From assembly GCA_964531805.1 (NCBI GenBank), contig CAZHGE010000012.1, positions 1 to 44,052 on the forward strand: 44,052 nt of DNA, given 5' to 3'. Position numbers and translations under genes: made by a program. The notes beneath the pieces were generated by a model that did no database searches, was not told the origin of the DNA, and saw only the letters and a program-made list of their open reading frames with translations. Source of the stretch: RGIG8767 sp964531805 (GTDB lineage Bacteria; Bacillota; Clostridia; Lachnospirales; Lachnospiraceae). The number at the start of each line of letters is the position of its first letter. Within the stretch, counting starts at the first letter, position 1. Of the stretch, positions 7,402 through 15,812 are shown piece by piece.

Positions 7402-9836
7402 TTTAATTTTGCAAATGCTGCATACATTACCTTTTGTCCTGCTCCATCAAACTGTACCGTAACCTGATAATCACGCGGTCCCTTTTCAATCGCAGATACG
7501 ATTCCTACCCCATATTTAATGTGGCGAACTCTGTCTCCCACACCATAGGATAAAGAATCTGCCACAGGTGATCCTTTCTGTAATGCACTGACCCCCTTAG
7601 TAATAAACGGCTGATTTTCTAAATCCGTTTTCTTAGGTCTGACTGCCGCTTTTGGTTTTGCATAAACCGCATTCGCAGGTCTTGTCACACCAAGCCCCTG
7701 TGAAATGGACGATACACTTTCCGTCGAAAAACTTCTGCTGTTTCCAAAAGTCGGATAACTGTTTTCTTTTGCAGAATGTACATAAGATGGCGTACTTTCC
7801 TGATAACCATAATTTTCCTGATAAGTGGTAAACGGTTTGGCCTTAAATGACATTCTGGAAGGCGAATCATCCTCATACATATCATAATCGCGGGGGCGAT
7901 TCTTGAGTGGTTTGTTATCCATTAGATGTTCGTCAATCTCGCGAACAAAACGACTGACAGGATTATACTGCATTTCGCCACGTACCATTCTGGCTCTTGC
8001 ACATGAAATAGTTAGAATCTGTCTTGCACGGGTAATTCCTACATATGCCAGTCTTCGTTCTTCTTCAATTGCAGTCGGATCAATATCGGTGATTGCCATA
8101 TAGCTTGGGAAAACACCATCTTCCACACCAGCAAGGTAAACTCTGTCATACTCAAGACCTTTTGCTGCATGAAGTGTCATAAGAAGAACTCTATCCGGAT
8201 TTTCTTCTAATCTGTCAATATCAGCCACCAAAGCCACTTCTTCTAAAAATCCACTTAATGTCGGTTCTTCTGCCGTTTCTTCGTAAGCTACTACTTTACT
8301 GATCAACTCGTTGATATTTTCTATTCTTTCTTCTGCATCTTCTTCACCGGATGTCTGTAATTCCTTGATATATCCAGTAGAATCCAGGATATCTTTTATC
8401 AAATCTTCTAAACTGTAAAATTCCATTTTTCCCCGGAATGCACGAATCATCGTTACAAACGGTTCCAGTTTTACAGCCGTTCTCCCCAATGAAGGAATCT
8501 GATCTGCAATCTCCAGCGCATCATAAAAACTCATCAGATTTTCATCTGCAAATGCCTGCACCTTAGCAATGGTAGTATTACCAATACCACGTTTTGGAAT
8601 ATTAATAATACGCTTTACCTGAAGATCATCCACTGCATTATCAATGGTCTTCAAATATGCCAGGATATCTTTAATTTCCTTACGTGCATAGAAATTGATA
8701 CTACCAATTACATCATAAGGAACGCCTGCTTTTACGAATTGTTCTTCTAAAAGACGTGACTGGGCATTTGTACGGTATAATACAGCATTCTGTCCATACT
8801 CCGCTTCGTGGTTCCGTTTGGCTTTCATAATGTCTGATACAATATATTCCGCTTCCTCATATGCCGTATCAAACTGTCTGAAATGAATACGCTCGCCCTC
8901 TTCATTTTCTGTCCAAAGGGCTTTTTCCTTACGTGCTGTATTGTTGCGGATCACACAATTTGCCGCTTCCAGAATTTTCTTAGTGGAACGATAATTCTGT
9001 TCCAGTTTGATTACTTTCGCTTCTGAAAATACCTTTTCAAAATCTAAAATATTATGAATATTAGCACCACGGAACTTATAAATGGACTGATCATCATCAC
9101 CTACCACACATAAATTGCGGTATTTACCTGCCAATAAACGGATCAGTTCAAACTGTGCGGTATTGGTATCCTGATACTCATCCACCATAATATAACGGAA
9201 ACGTTCCTGGTAATTATCCAGCACTTCCGGATGATACTTAAAAAGTTCAATCGTCTTTACAATAATATCATCAAAATCCAAAGCATTGTTATTTTTCAAA
9301 GCCTTCTGATATTCTTCGTATGCCATTGCAATTTTCTGCTTATTATAATCTCCAATGGTATTCTGATAATATTCCTTAGGTCCGATTAATTCATCCTTCG
9401 CAGAAGAAATGGCATTTAAGATTGTTCTTTCTTTATGAACCTTCGTATCAATCTCCAATTTTTTACAGACATCCTTCATTAAAGATTTCTGATCATCTGT
9501 ATCATAAATGGTAAAATTGGTACTATAGCCCAATAGATCAATATGTCTTCTTAAAATTCTTACACAGGCGGAATGAAAAGTAGATACCCATATCTGTTCA
9601 GAGCCAAAGCCAATCAACTTATCAACTCGTTCTCTCATCTCTCCTGCTGCTTTATTCGTAAACGTGATTGCCAATATATTCCATGGGTTCACGCCATTGT
9701 TTTCAATCAAATATGCGATTCTGTGGGTTAGAACCCTTGTCTTACCAGAACCGGCACCTGCTAATAATAAAACAGGTCCTTCCGTTGCATAAACTGCTTC
9801 TTTTTGTCTGTCATTCAGTGTGTCATATATACTCAT
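7389..9836 (-). CDS. pcrA: ATP-dependent DNA helicase PcrA/UvrD
   Basis: 815 aa from the preferred start. Superfamily 1 motifs run in order: Q motif (LNDRQKEAV), Walker A (GAGSGKTR), Ia (TFTNKAAGEMRER), II (DEYQDTN), III (VGDDDQSIYKFRGA), IV (LEQNYRST), V (MTLHAAKGLEYDRVY) and VI (VGITRAR). The C-terminus (SYGVGDRVRHIKYGVGIV) is the Tudor-like RNA-polymerase-binding module of PcrA. It unwinds DNA 3'-5' in repair, rolling-circle replication and clearing of transcription conflicts. I choose the ATG at 9836 because GAGG stands 6 nt before it; the in-frame ATG at 9848 has no ribosome site and lies at the foot of a hairpin. Confidence 0.95.
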   Translation of the reverse strand: MSIYDTLNDRQKEAVYATEGPVLLLAGAGSGKTRVLTHRIAYLIENNGVNPWNILAITFTNKAAGEMRERVDKLIGFGSEQIWVSTFHSACVRILRRHIDLLGYSTNFTIYDTDDQKSLMKDVCKKLEIDTKVHKERTILNAISSAKDELIGPKEYYQNTIGDYNKQKIAMAYEEYQKALKNNNALDFDDIIVKTIELFKYHPEVLDNYQERFRYIMVDEYQDTNTAQFELIRLLAGKYRNLCVVGDDDQSIYKFRGANIHNILDFEKVFSEAKVIKLEQNYRSTKKILEAANCVIRNNTARKEKALWTENEEGERIHFRQFDTAYEEAEYIVSDIMKAKRNHEAEYGQNAVLYRTNAQSRLLEEQFVKAGVPYDVIGSINFYARKEIKDILAYLKTIDNAVDDLQVKRIINIPKRGIGNTTIAKVQAFADENLMSFYDALEIADQIPSLGRTAVKLEPFVTMIRAFRGKMEFYSLEDLIKDILDSTGYIKELQTSGEEDAEERIENINELISKVVAYEETAEEPTLSGFLEEVALVADIDRLEENPDRVLLMTLHAAKGLEYDRVYLAGVEDGVFPSYMAITDIDPTAIEEERRLAYVGITRARQILTISCARARMVRGEMQYNPVSRFVREIDEHLMDNKPLKNRPRDYDMYEDDSPSRMSFKAKPFTTYQENYGYQESTPSYVHSAKENSYPTFGNSRSFSTESVSSISQGLGVTRPANAVYAKPKAAVRPKKTDLENQPFITKGVSALQKGSPVADSLSYGVGDRVRHIKYGVGIVSAIEKGPRDYQVTVQFDGAGQKVMYAAFAKLKKVD

Positions 9837-9849
9837 GTAAAACCTCATA

Positions 9850-9880
9850 AAGGCTGTCTGAAGATTTCAGACAGCCTCAA
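9850..9880 (-). terminator. Perfect hairpin between ydjI-like gene and pcrA
   Basis: AGGCTGTCTGAA and TTCAGACAGCCT form a perfect 12-bp stem with a 3-nt loop. The minus-strand tail is only TTTAT, then the pcrA ribosome site. It may be a weak terminator or an attenuator allowing partial read-through from the pspA unit into pcrA. Confidence 0.6.
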
Positions 9881-9899
9881 AACTATCATTGCTTTGTAA

Positions 9900-10844
9900 T
9901 TATATTAACTTTGTACCACAGTTGCTGCAGAACTTCGCTCCATTAGTTGGCGTACCACAGTTCGGGCAGAACTTCGCTCCTGCAAAAGTCTGTGTCTGAG
10001 AGCCCTGCATCTGCTGAACCATCTGCTGTCCCATTGCCATGCCCATCTGAATACCGACCATATCGCCAGCTACATTTGAGCCGCCAAGTTTACCTTTACC
10101 AAGCGAATCTGCCATTGCCATCTGCTGATATTTATTCATATCACCAACCATGGACTGTGCAGCTGCTTTTTCCTGCATCTTCTTGATTTCTTCCGGATAA
10201 GAAAAACTTTCAATATTGAAATCCGTGATCGCAATACCAATTTTACGCATATCCATATCAAGATCCATACAGATACCGTCTGCAATTTTAGCTGCGTCCA
10301 TCTGTAAATTGAACATATCACGGCCTTCTTTGCCGATCCAGCTCATTAAGAGCTGATCCAAATTAGAAACAATACGTTCTTTCACATCGGAAACGGTATA
10401 AGTCTGGCGAATCCCCGCCAATTTATCAATCAAAGTATCAAAATCATCTACTTTACAACTGAAAGTACCAAATGCACGAACCGGCATTCCTCCTGGAAGA
10501 CCTGGAGCAGGTAAATTAATCGCATTCTTAGTGCCCCATTTTACAAGAAGTTCCTTTGTATTGATAAATAAAACCTCTGCGCGCAGTGGATTGTTGAAGC
10601 CGAATTTAAAACTCTTTAAGGAAGATAAAAATGGAATAATATCCGATTCCATATCAAAGCTTCCTTCCTCTTCAAAAATACCTTCTACACGTCCGTTATA
10701 TAAAAAGATTGCATCCTGCCCCGGACGGATAATTAATTTAGAGCCTTTTTTGATTTCTTTATTCTGCCATTTCCAAAACAAAACACTGTCGCTGGCTTCC
10801 GGCCATTCTACCACATTGGCAAGCTGGTTTGAAAAAAATCCCAT
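9900..10844 (-). CDS. SPFH-domain protein with C-terminal zinc ribbons (YdjI-like)
   Basis: 314 aa. Residues 1-200 are the SPFH/'virion core' fold (WKWQNKEIKKGSKLIIRPGQ, AIFLYNGRVEG, VRAFGTFSCKVDD). A helical Met/Gln-rich part follows (MGMAMGQQMVQQMQG). The end carries two CxxC knuckles (FCPNCGTPTNGAKFCSNCG), a double zinc ribbon. In Bacillus subtilis the relative YdjI belongs to the pspA-ydjGHI operon and helps hold PspA at a stressed membrane. Here it follows pspA by about 60 nt, supporting the same role. The YdjG and YdjH membrane partners are missing from this locus. Confidence 0.85.
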   Translation of the reverse strand: MGFFSNQLANVVEWPEASDSVLFWKWQNKEIKKGSKLIIRPGQDAIFLYNGRVEGIFEEEGSFDMESDIIPFLSSLKSFKFGFNNPLRAEVLFINTKELLVKWGTKNAINLPAPGLPGGMPVRAFGTFSCKVDDFDTLIDKLAGIRQTYTVSDVKERIVSNLDQLLMSWIGKEGRDMFNLQMDAAKIADGICMDLDMDMRKIGIAITDFNIESFSYPEEIKKMQEKAAAQSMVGDMNKYQQMAMADSLGKGKLGGSNVAGDMVGIQMGMAMGQQMVQQMQGSQTQTFAGAKFCPNCGTPTNGAKFCSNCGTKLI

Positions 10845-10906
10845 TTATGTATTCCTCCTACATCTTAAGCTTCTTACATTCTATAAATACTACATTCAAA
10901 AGAATG

Positions 10907-11584
10907 TTACATTCCTAAAGAAGCCTTTAACGCAGCCAAATCATCATCTACGTTTGATGTGGATGCATCCGTATCGTATTTTGCTGCCAAAGCATCTACA
11001 TCATCAGCACCACTTTCCAACTCAGCCATTGCATCTGCTTCCGCTGTCATACGATCAATTTTTTCTTCCATACGGGCAAATGCTGCCATAGAACTTCCAG
11101 CTTTGTCTGCGCTAGCACCCAGTTTGTTAATCTTCTGCTGTGCTTCTGCAACTTTAGCCTTAGCCTTTAAAGTATCTCTCTTTGCTTTCATGTTAGAAAT
11201 ATCATCTTCTAACTTATCATGAAGATTTTTCATCTTCTCTGCATTTGCACTTGCAATATCAAGATTTTTCTGTAATGCCGCCAATTTTTCAGTTAATTCA
11301 CTCTTCTTTGCAAGGAATTTACGTGCATCATCGTCATTTCCCGCCTGAACAGCCTTAACCGCATAAGTTTCCATTTTCTTAATTTCTTCGTTACATTCAT
11401 CAACCTTACGCTGTGCTGTTTTTGCCTCTGCCATAACGGAAGCAGTCTCCGCTTTTACTTCTGCATAATCATCTTCCAAATTGCGCAAATACTGATCAAT
11501 CATCTTTTCTGGATCTTCTGCCTTATCTAAAAGCGCATTCACATTTGAAGCCATAATGTCTTTAAATCTCGTTAAAATTCCCAT
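10907..11584 (-). CDS. pspA: PspA/IM30 family membrane-stress protein
   Basis: 225 aa, almost wholly helical coiled coil, starting MGILTRFKDIMASNVNALLD, the amphipathic membrane-binding start typical of PspA. Long heptads run from about residue 25 to 160; the tail (160-225) is Ala/Asp-rich. PspA/IM30 proteins are ESCRT-III-like and polymerise on damaged membranes. The gene is first in a unit with the SPFH/zinc-ribbon protein. It has an excellent promoter and an AAGGAGG ribosome site. It is slightly shorter than average but complete. Confidence 0.9.
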   Translation of the reverse strand: MGILTRFKDIMASNVNALLDKAEDPEKMIDQYLRNLEDDYAEVKAETASVMAEAKTAQRKVDECNEEIKKMETYAVKAVQAGNDDDARKFLAKKSELTEKLAALQKNLDIASANAEKMKNLHDKLEDDISNMKAKRDTLKAKAKVAEAQQKINKLGASADKAGSSMAAFARMEEKIDRMTAEADAMAELESGADDVDALAAKYDTDASTSNVDDDLAALKASLGM

Positions 11585-11643
11585 TTTATCCTCCTTCTGC
11601 CGTGTTCACGGCGCCGCACATTTTTGACGGCTGTACGAGGAAT

Positions 11644-11672
11644 ATTATAGCGTAGAATCGCTTTTATGTCGA
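11644..11672 (-). promoter_or_regulatory. Promoter of pspA
   Basis: Minus strand TCGACA (11672-11667), 17 nt, TATAAT (11649-11644). The leader between it and the ribosome site contains a small hairpin, GCCGT-GAAC-ACGGC. Confidence 0.7.
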
Positions 11673-11732
11673 TAGTTCACATCGTAAATGTCATAAACTT
11701 TTTCTTAAAAATGCTTTCTTTTTTATGAAATT

Positions 11733-12749
11733 TTATTCAACCTTCGCAGCCTTCTTTGCATAGGATGTATCTACCAGAGCTTCATATGGTACAGTTTCTT
11801 CCAACTGACCTGCATCACGCAGAATATCCTGAAGAAGAGTAAATGCTTCTTCTTCAAACACAAGACTATCCTTCCAGGTGTCCTGAGATAAATAACGTTC
11901 TATAATCATAGCTGCATCCGTCAGATCTGTCTCTGCAAACTGTGGAGAAATCGTCTGGGCAATCTCCTCTGCTGTATGAGAATTTACATAATCCATACCT
12001 TTCTGAAGTGCGTTAGTAAAAGACTGAATTACTTCCGGATTTTCTTCCATATAACTCTTACGTGCTGAAAATGCAGTATATGGAACATAGCCGGATTCTT
12101 CTCCGATAGATGCTACTACATAACCATCCCCTTTTACCTCTAATGCTGTTGCATGAGGTTCAAATTCCACCGTATAATCCCCCTGACCGCCGCTGAATGC
12201 CGCTGCTGTAGAACCAAAATCAATACTCTGATCAATTGTAAGGTCTGTCTTTGGATCAATATTGTGTTTTTTCAACACATATTCAAAAACCATTTCCGGC
12301 ATACCACTGCTTCTACCGCCTAAAACAGTGGTTCCCTTAATGGAGTCCCAGGAAAAAGCATTATCTTCTTCTCTTGCCACCAAAAAATTACCAGCACGCT
12401 GAGTCAACTGTGCAAAATTCACTGCATAATCTTCCATATCCCCCTGATAGGTATAAACTGTAGTTTCCGGTCCCATAAAACCAATATCCGCTTCACCTGT
12501 CAAAAGGGCTGTCATTGTTTTATCTGCTCCAAATCCGGTAACAAGAGTAAGATCAATTCCTTCTTCTTCAAAATACCCTAATTCAATTGCCGCATACATA
12601 GGTGCATAAAACAGGGAATGAGCAACCTCATTTAATACAACCGGTGTCATTCCTTTCTCTTCTTCCTTACCACAACCCACCAGCATTCCTGCCACCATAG
12701 TGGTCATCAATGTGAGTGCACAAAAAAATACCATCAGTTTCTTTTTCAT
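11733..12749 (-). CDS. ABC transporter substrate-binding lipoprotein (NMT1/SsuA/ThiY-like)
   Basis: 338 aa. Signal peptide with lipobox ending LVGC (Cys26). The mature part has NEVAHSLFYAPMYAAIELGYFEEEGIDLTLV and LLTGEADIGFMGPETT, typical of periplasmic-binding-protein-like folds for nitrate, sulfonate, taurine or the thiamine precursor HMP. No ATPase or permease gene is near, so substrate cannot be assigned; it either serves a transporter encoded elsewhere or acts alone. It lies 41 nt after the DUF1836 gene and is likely cotranscribed with it, so a metabolite-responsive regulator may sit upstream. Confidence 0.85.
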   Translation of the reverse strand: MKKKLMVFFCALTLMTTMVAGMLVGCGKEEEKGMTPVVLNEVAHSLFYAPMYAAIELGYFEEEGIDLTLVTGFGADKTMTALLTGEADIGFMGPETTVYTYQGDMEDYAVNFAQLTQRAGNFLVAREEDNAFSWDSIKGTTVLGGRSSGMPEMVFEYVLKKHNIDPKTDLTIDQSIDFGSTAAAFSGGQGDYTVEFEPHATALEVKGDGYVVASIGEESGYVPYTAFSARKSYMEENPEVIQSFTNALQKGMDYVNSHTAEEIAQTISPQFAETDLTDAAMIIERYLSQDTWKDSLVFEEEAFTLLQDILRDAGQLEETVPYEALVDTSYAKKAAKVE

Positions 12750-12790
12750 AAAATAATCCTCCTACAAGACTGATGGTATATTATACGGTG

Positions 12791-13435
12791 TTATTCAGTT
12801 TTTGGTTCCTTCTTTTTATTCTTCGAATCTGGTTGGGCAGCATGTTTTTCACAATAACCGTCAATCAGTTTTTCCATTAAAAGCCGCTTCGCATACACAT
12901 CAAATCCAAGCTGTACAATCAAAGAAAACAACGTAAAGAATTCCTCATCTTCCTTTGGTGCATCCTGAAACATTTCCTGAGCATGCTCGATTTTTTTTGC
13001 AACATCTTCCTTTAAAGAATTCTTCTGCAAAGGTCCTATATTAAATACTTCTTTATAGATATCTTCCAAATTGAAACCATCTGTTTTATCAAAATAGCGT
13101 GCAGTAATCGGCTCTAGCAATTCTTGAATATCACTAAAAGACAACACACCTTTTAAATAATAGATCATGATTAAAATCATCATGTGTTCTCTGGAATATT
13201 TCTTCTTAACCGGCGGTGGCAGAAGATCATTCTTGGCATAATTATTAATCATGGTCTTCGTTAAAATCTTATCTTCTCCCGGATTACGTGTAGTCGCCTG
13301 TAATTTTTCATCCATAAAAGTCGTTACTTGATCCATATACAAATCAATATTCGGAATATCCTCATAACGAATGTAGGAAAAACGCTCCAAACTCTCCATA
13401 ATGCTATTTAATAAGTCTTCTGTTGAAATTGTCAT
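12791..13435 (-). CDS. DUF1836 domain protein, predicted helix-turn-helix regulator
   Basis: 214 aa from the ATG at 13435, which has AAAGGG six to seven nt upstream; an earlier in-frame GTG at 13468 lacks one. The part LTKTMINNYAKNDLLPPPVK followed by KKYSREHMMILIMIYYLKGV resembles a MerR-like winged helix, as seen in the DUF1836 family. The acidic middle and the Lys-rich end (KNKKKEPKTE) are less conserved. Probably a cytoplasmic transcription factor. The following gene is the substrate-binding lipoprotein. Confidence 0.8.
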   Translation of the reverse strand: MTISTEDLLNSIMESLERFSYIRYEDIPNIDLYMDQVTTFMDEKLQATTRNPGEDKILTKTMINNYAKNDLLPPPVKKKYSREHMMILIMIYYLKGVLSFSDIQELLEPITARYFDKTDGFNLEDIYKEVFNIGPLQKNSLKEDVAKKIEHAQEMFQDAPKEDEEFFTLFSLIVQLGFDVYAKRLLMEKLIDGYCEKHAAQPDSKNKKKEPKTE

Positions 13436-13475
13436 ATTACACCCTTTTTCACATGTTTTGTTTACCACTTTCTAC

Positions 13476-13504
13476 ATTATATAGTATTCAAAACTACATC
13501 GCAA
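13476..13504 (-). promoter_or_regulatory. Promoter of the DUF1836/substrate-binding protein unit
   Basis: Minus strand TTGCGA (13504-13499), 17 nt, TATAAT (13481-13476). The predicted start near 13469 supports the downstream ATG (13435) over the GTG at 13468. Confidence 0.65.
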
Positions 13505-13614
13505 GATAAACTTTATTCTTCTTTACTTTAAAACTTTAGTATGTTAAAATAGCAATGTATTAATGTGTTTAAAATACGACGATTAATGAAAAATGGAAAG
13601 GTTGGTAGATACTG

Positions 13615-13902
13615 ATGAATAAAAAAATTCGGACAGATGCCGTAGACCATTTATTCGATGCAATATTGTGCCTTGAAACAAAAGAGGAATGTTATAATTT
13701 TTTTGAAGATTTATGTACTGTAAATGAATTATTATCCTTATCTCAGAGATTTGAAGTTGCTACTATGTTGCGCGAACGCAAAACTTATTTAGAGATTGCT
13801 GAAAAAACCGGTGCTTCTACTGCGACAATCAGCCGTGTAAACCGATCTCTGAATTACGGTACAGATGGATATGAACTTGTATTTAAAAGAATGGAAGAAT
13901 AG
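13615..13902 (+). CDS. yerC: YerC/YecD family TrpR-like regulator
   Basis: 95 aa, all helical. The HTH region reads LSLSQRFEVATMLRERKTYLEIAEKTGASTATISRVNRSLNYG when pieced together: a TrpR-type fold in which TGASTATISRVNRSL is the recognition helix. The family is common in Firmicutes; targets are unclear, though TrpR-like folding suggests a small effector. It is divergent from the DUF1836 unit and monocistronic. The last codons (MEE-stop) are inside the terminator stem. Confidence 0.85.
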   Translation: MNKKIRTDAVDHLFDAILCLETKEECYNFFEDLCTVNELLSLSQRFEVATMLRERKTYLEIAEKTGASTATISRVNRSLNYGTDGYELVFKRMEE

Positions 13903-13930
13903 GCTGCCTATTCTTCCATTCTTTTATTCT
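13885..13930 (+). terminator. Terminator of yerC, 19-bp perfect stem
   Basis: AAAAGAATGGAAGAATAGG pairs perfectly with CCTATTCTTCCATTCTTTT around a CTG loop (13885-13925); TATTCT follows. The yerC stop codon TAG (13900-13902) is within the left arm. Both ends are T/A-rich, so it may act in both directions. Confidence 0.85.
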
Positions 13931-13933
13931 AAG

Positions 13934-13974
13934 ACAAAAAATAAAAGCCGGACATTCATCAAGTCCAGCCTTTA
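13934..13974 (-). terminator. Terminator of the bactofilin gene
   Basis: Minus strand AAAGGCTGGAC, 9-nt loop, GTCCGGCTTTT, then ATTTTTT. Eleven pairs with two G-U. Lies back-to-back with the yerC terminator. Confidence 0.8.
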
Positions 13975-13988
13975 TTTTCTATACTGCT

Positions 13989-14387
13989 TTATTTTTCTTC
14001 TTCAGATGCTGACGCCACAACTGCCGGTGCTGCTTCTTCTGTTACACTGTTCATCTTACAATTTCCCTGGAAAACAGCCGTTTCATCAATGCTTAAACTT
14101 CCGGTTTTAATATCACCAATCAATTTTCCGCTTGATACCAATTCTGTTTTACCACTAATGGTAAGATTTCCTTTTACTGTACCACTGATTTTTACATCAA
14201 CAGCTGTAATATTACCATTTACCACACCTTCATTGGCAATTACTACCACCCCTTCTGATGTGATATCACCATTTACAGTCCCATCAATTCTGGTAGAAGC
14301 AGATGCTTTTAATACTCCTTCCACCACAGTACCGGCACCAATAATTGTCATATTACCATTTACAAACTGATTATTATTCTTTTTCAA
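13989..14387 (-). CDS. Bactofilin (polymer-forming cytoskeletal protein)
   Basis: 132 aa. The core (residues 12-115) is a right-handed beta-helix with repeating short hydrophobic strands and glycines: NMTIIGAGTVVEGVLKASAS, RIDGTVNGDITSEGVVVIAN, GTVKGNLTISGKTEL, SSGKLIGDIKTGSLSI. The tail is acidic/Ala-rich. Bactofilins form nucleotide-free filaments that place cell-wall enzymes. The start codon is TTG (14387) with AGGAG eight nt upstream; there is no ATG until residue 13. It directly follows an M23-fold gene, the classic bactofilin partner. Confidence 0.9.
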   Translation of the reverse strand: MKKNNNQFVNGNMTIIGAGTVVEGVLKASASTRIDGTVNGDITSEGVVVIANEGVVNGNITAVDVKISGTVKGNLTISGKTELVSSGKLIGDIKTGSLSIDETAVFQGNCKMNSVTEEAAPAVVASASEEEK

Positions 14388-14419
14388 TGTCTTATCTCCT
14401 TATTACTATGAAACACTTT

Positions 14420-15166
14420 TTATCCGTTGATTTCTAAAACATCCGTAGGCTTTATGTACTCGCCATCTTTCATAACCTGATACGCCATGATATCTGCCAG
14501 TTCATTGTCATCGTCCTCTTCCATTTCATATAAAAGAGCACCTCTTGCTACTTCATCGCCTTCTTTTACCTTAGGCTCTGTTCCGCTGCGGTAAATTGTG
14601 GTATACCCATTTCCATGATCGATAAACACCTGGTAACCATATTTATTATCAAAATCCACAAAACTGACAATTCCAGCTCCAGCTGCCACCGCACTGACTC
14701 CATCCGATGCATTAAATAAAATCATCGGTCTTGTCACATCTCCATCTTCCATTTCCAAAACCTCTTCTGTCTCTTCTACTTCTGCAGTTCCGGATAATGG
14801 GAATCCTGACGGCATATTCTTCTCTTCCTGTACTTTCTCCGCATCCACCTTCTCATTTACTGTCTTACTTAATATAGACACCTTATCCAGCAGTTGTTCA
14901 TTTTCTTCCTGCAGCTGGGCATTTGCCTCACTAAGTTCTTCCAGTTTTGTTTTTAAAGCAGTCTCCCTGCTCATTACAATCGTATTGTAATAAGATGTAA
15001 ACCCGATATAACCAATCAAAGCAAGAATCATTAATAAGAATAAACTCTTAAGAAATTTAACCCTCGTTTTTGAAAACTTATATCGTTTTGTCTTTTCTAC
15101 TGGTGAATCGGAAACAACAAGAAGAACATAATTTGCTTTCTTTTTCTTCTTCTTTCCGCTTTGCAA
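14420..15166 (-). CDS. Membrane-anchored M23 (LytM)-fold protein, catalytically degenerate
   Basis: 248 aa from a TTG start at 15166, chosen because a perfect AAGGAGG lies seven nt before it; an ATG at 15217 is almost on the predicted transcription start. Basic N-terminus (GKKKKKK), one membrane helix (about 38-58), coiled coil (66-108), then an M23 beta-sheet domain (148-245): VFIDHGNGYTTIYRSG, KVKEGDEVARGALLYEM. Every zinc ligand is lost: the HxxxD site reads FNASDG, Tyr-x-His reads IYRSG, and the HxH strand reads IMAYQV. It thus resembles EnvC/LytM-factor regulators rather than an endopeptidase. Paired with bactofilin 32 nt downstream. Confidence 0.85.
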   Translation of the reverse strand: MQSGKKKKKKANYVLLVVSDSPVEKTKRYKFSKTRVKFLKSLFLLMILALIGYIGFTSYYNTIVMSRETALKTKLEELSEANAQLQEENEQLLDKVSILSKTVNEKVDAEKVQEEKNMPSGFPLSGTAEVEETEEVLEMEDGDVTRPMILFNASDGVSAVAAGAGIVSFVDFDNKYGYQVFIDHGNGYTTIYRSGTEPKVKEGDEVARGALLYEMEEDDDNELADIMAYQVMKDGEYIKPTDVLEING

Positions 15167-15217
15167 TTTTCTAACCTCCTTGCAAAAAACCAAATAGTGT
15201 AGTTTCTCAAGTTCCAT

Positions 15218-15246
15218 ATTATACCAAATATCTTTCTTTTATTCAA
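15218..15246 (-). promoter_or_regulatory. Promoter of the M23-bactofilin operon
   Basis: Minus strand TTGAAT (15246-15241), 17 nt, TATAAT (15223-15218). The start would be near 15211, inside the longer reading frame, supporting the TTG start at 15166. Confidence 0.7.
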
Positions 15247-15341
15247 TCTTTCTTATTTTCTTTTTTGTTTCATACAAAAAATATTGTTTGTACAATTTTG
15301 AGAAAATAAGCCATTTTTCTGCCATATATTTGAAATTCAAC

Positions 15342-15370
15342 TTTACTTTTATAAGGTGCTGTGGTATTCT
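15342..15370 (+). promoter_or_regulatory. Extended -10 promoter of the cold-shock gene
   Basis: TTTACT (15342-15347), 17 nt, TATTCT (15365-15370) preceded by TGG. The leader is only about 43 nt, shorter than the long thermosensing leaders of enteric cspA genes. Confidence 0.6.
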
Positions 15371-15419
15371 AAACACAGTCGTAAACACGGCTGATATATA
15401 TTTTTTGGAGGACTTTGCA

Positions 15420-15620
15420 ATGAACAAAGGTACAGTAAAATGGTTTAACAACCAAAAAGGTTACGGATTTATCTGTGACGAAGCAGGAAATGATGTATTC
15501 GTACACTACTCAGGACTTAACATGGAAGGATTCAAGTCTTTAGAAGAAGGCGCAGCTGTTGAATTCGAAGTAGTTAACGGAGAAAAAGGACCTCAGGCTG
15601 TTAACGTAACAAAATTATAA
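15420..15620 (+). CDS. Cold-shock protein, CspA family
   Basis: 66 aa, one complete cold-shock OB fold: MNKGTVKWFNNQKGYGFICD with the RNP1-like KGYGFI and RNP2-like DVFVHYSGL motifs. Binds single-stranded RNA and DNA, acting as an RNA chaperone. Preceded by GGAGG at good spacing. RNP2 reads VFVHY, close to the common VFVHF. Monocistronic. Confidence 0.93.
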   Translation: MNKGTVKWFNNQKGYGFICDEAGNDVFVHYSGLNMEGFKSLEEGAAVEFEVVNGEKGPQAVNVTKL

Positions 15621-15729
15621 TAAGAGACGACTCTTATTAGTCTCATTCATCCAATGTGCCTGTTCTATAAATAAAGGATTTTTAAAGTAGTCTTTTTACT
15701 TTGTATGAATTAGCGTTAATTAGGGAATG

Positions 15730-15765
15730 AAAAAAAGAACCAATCTTATGACTGGTTCTTTTTTA
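15730..15765 (+). terminator. Bidirectional terminator between csp and hisA
   Basis: AAAAAAGAACCA, 10-nt loop, TGGTTCTTTTTT: perfect 12-bp stem with A and T runs at each end, so it serves both convergent genes. An additional hairpin AATAAGAG-ACGA-CTCTTATT follows the csp stop (15619-15638) without a T run. Confidence 0.85.
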
Positions 15766-15812
15766 TTTGACACCTTCATGACATTATTGTCACTTTTCCT
15801 ACATTTTATATT

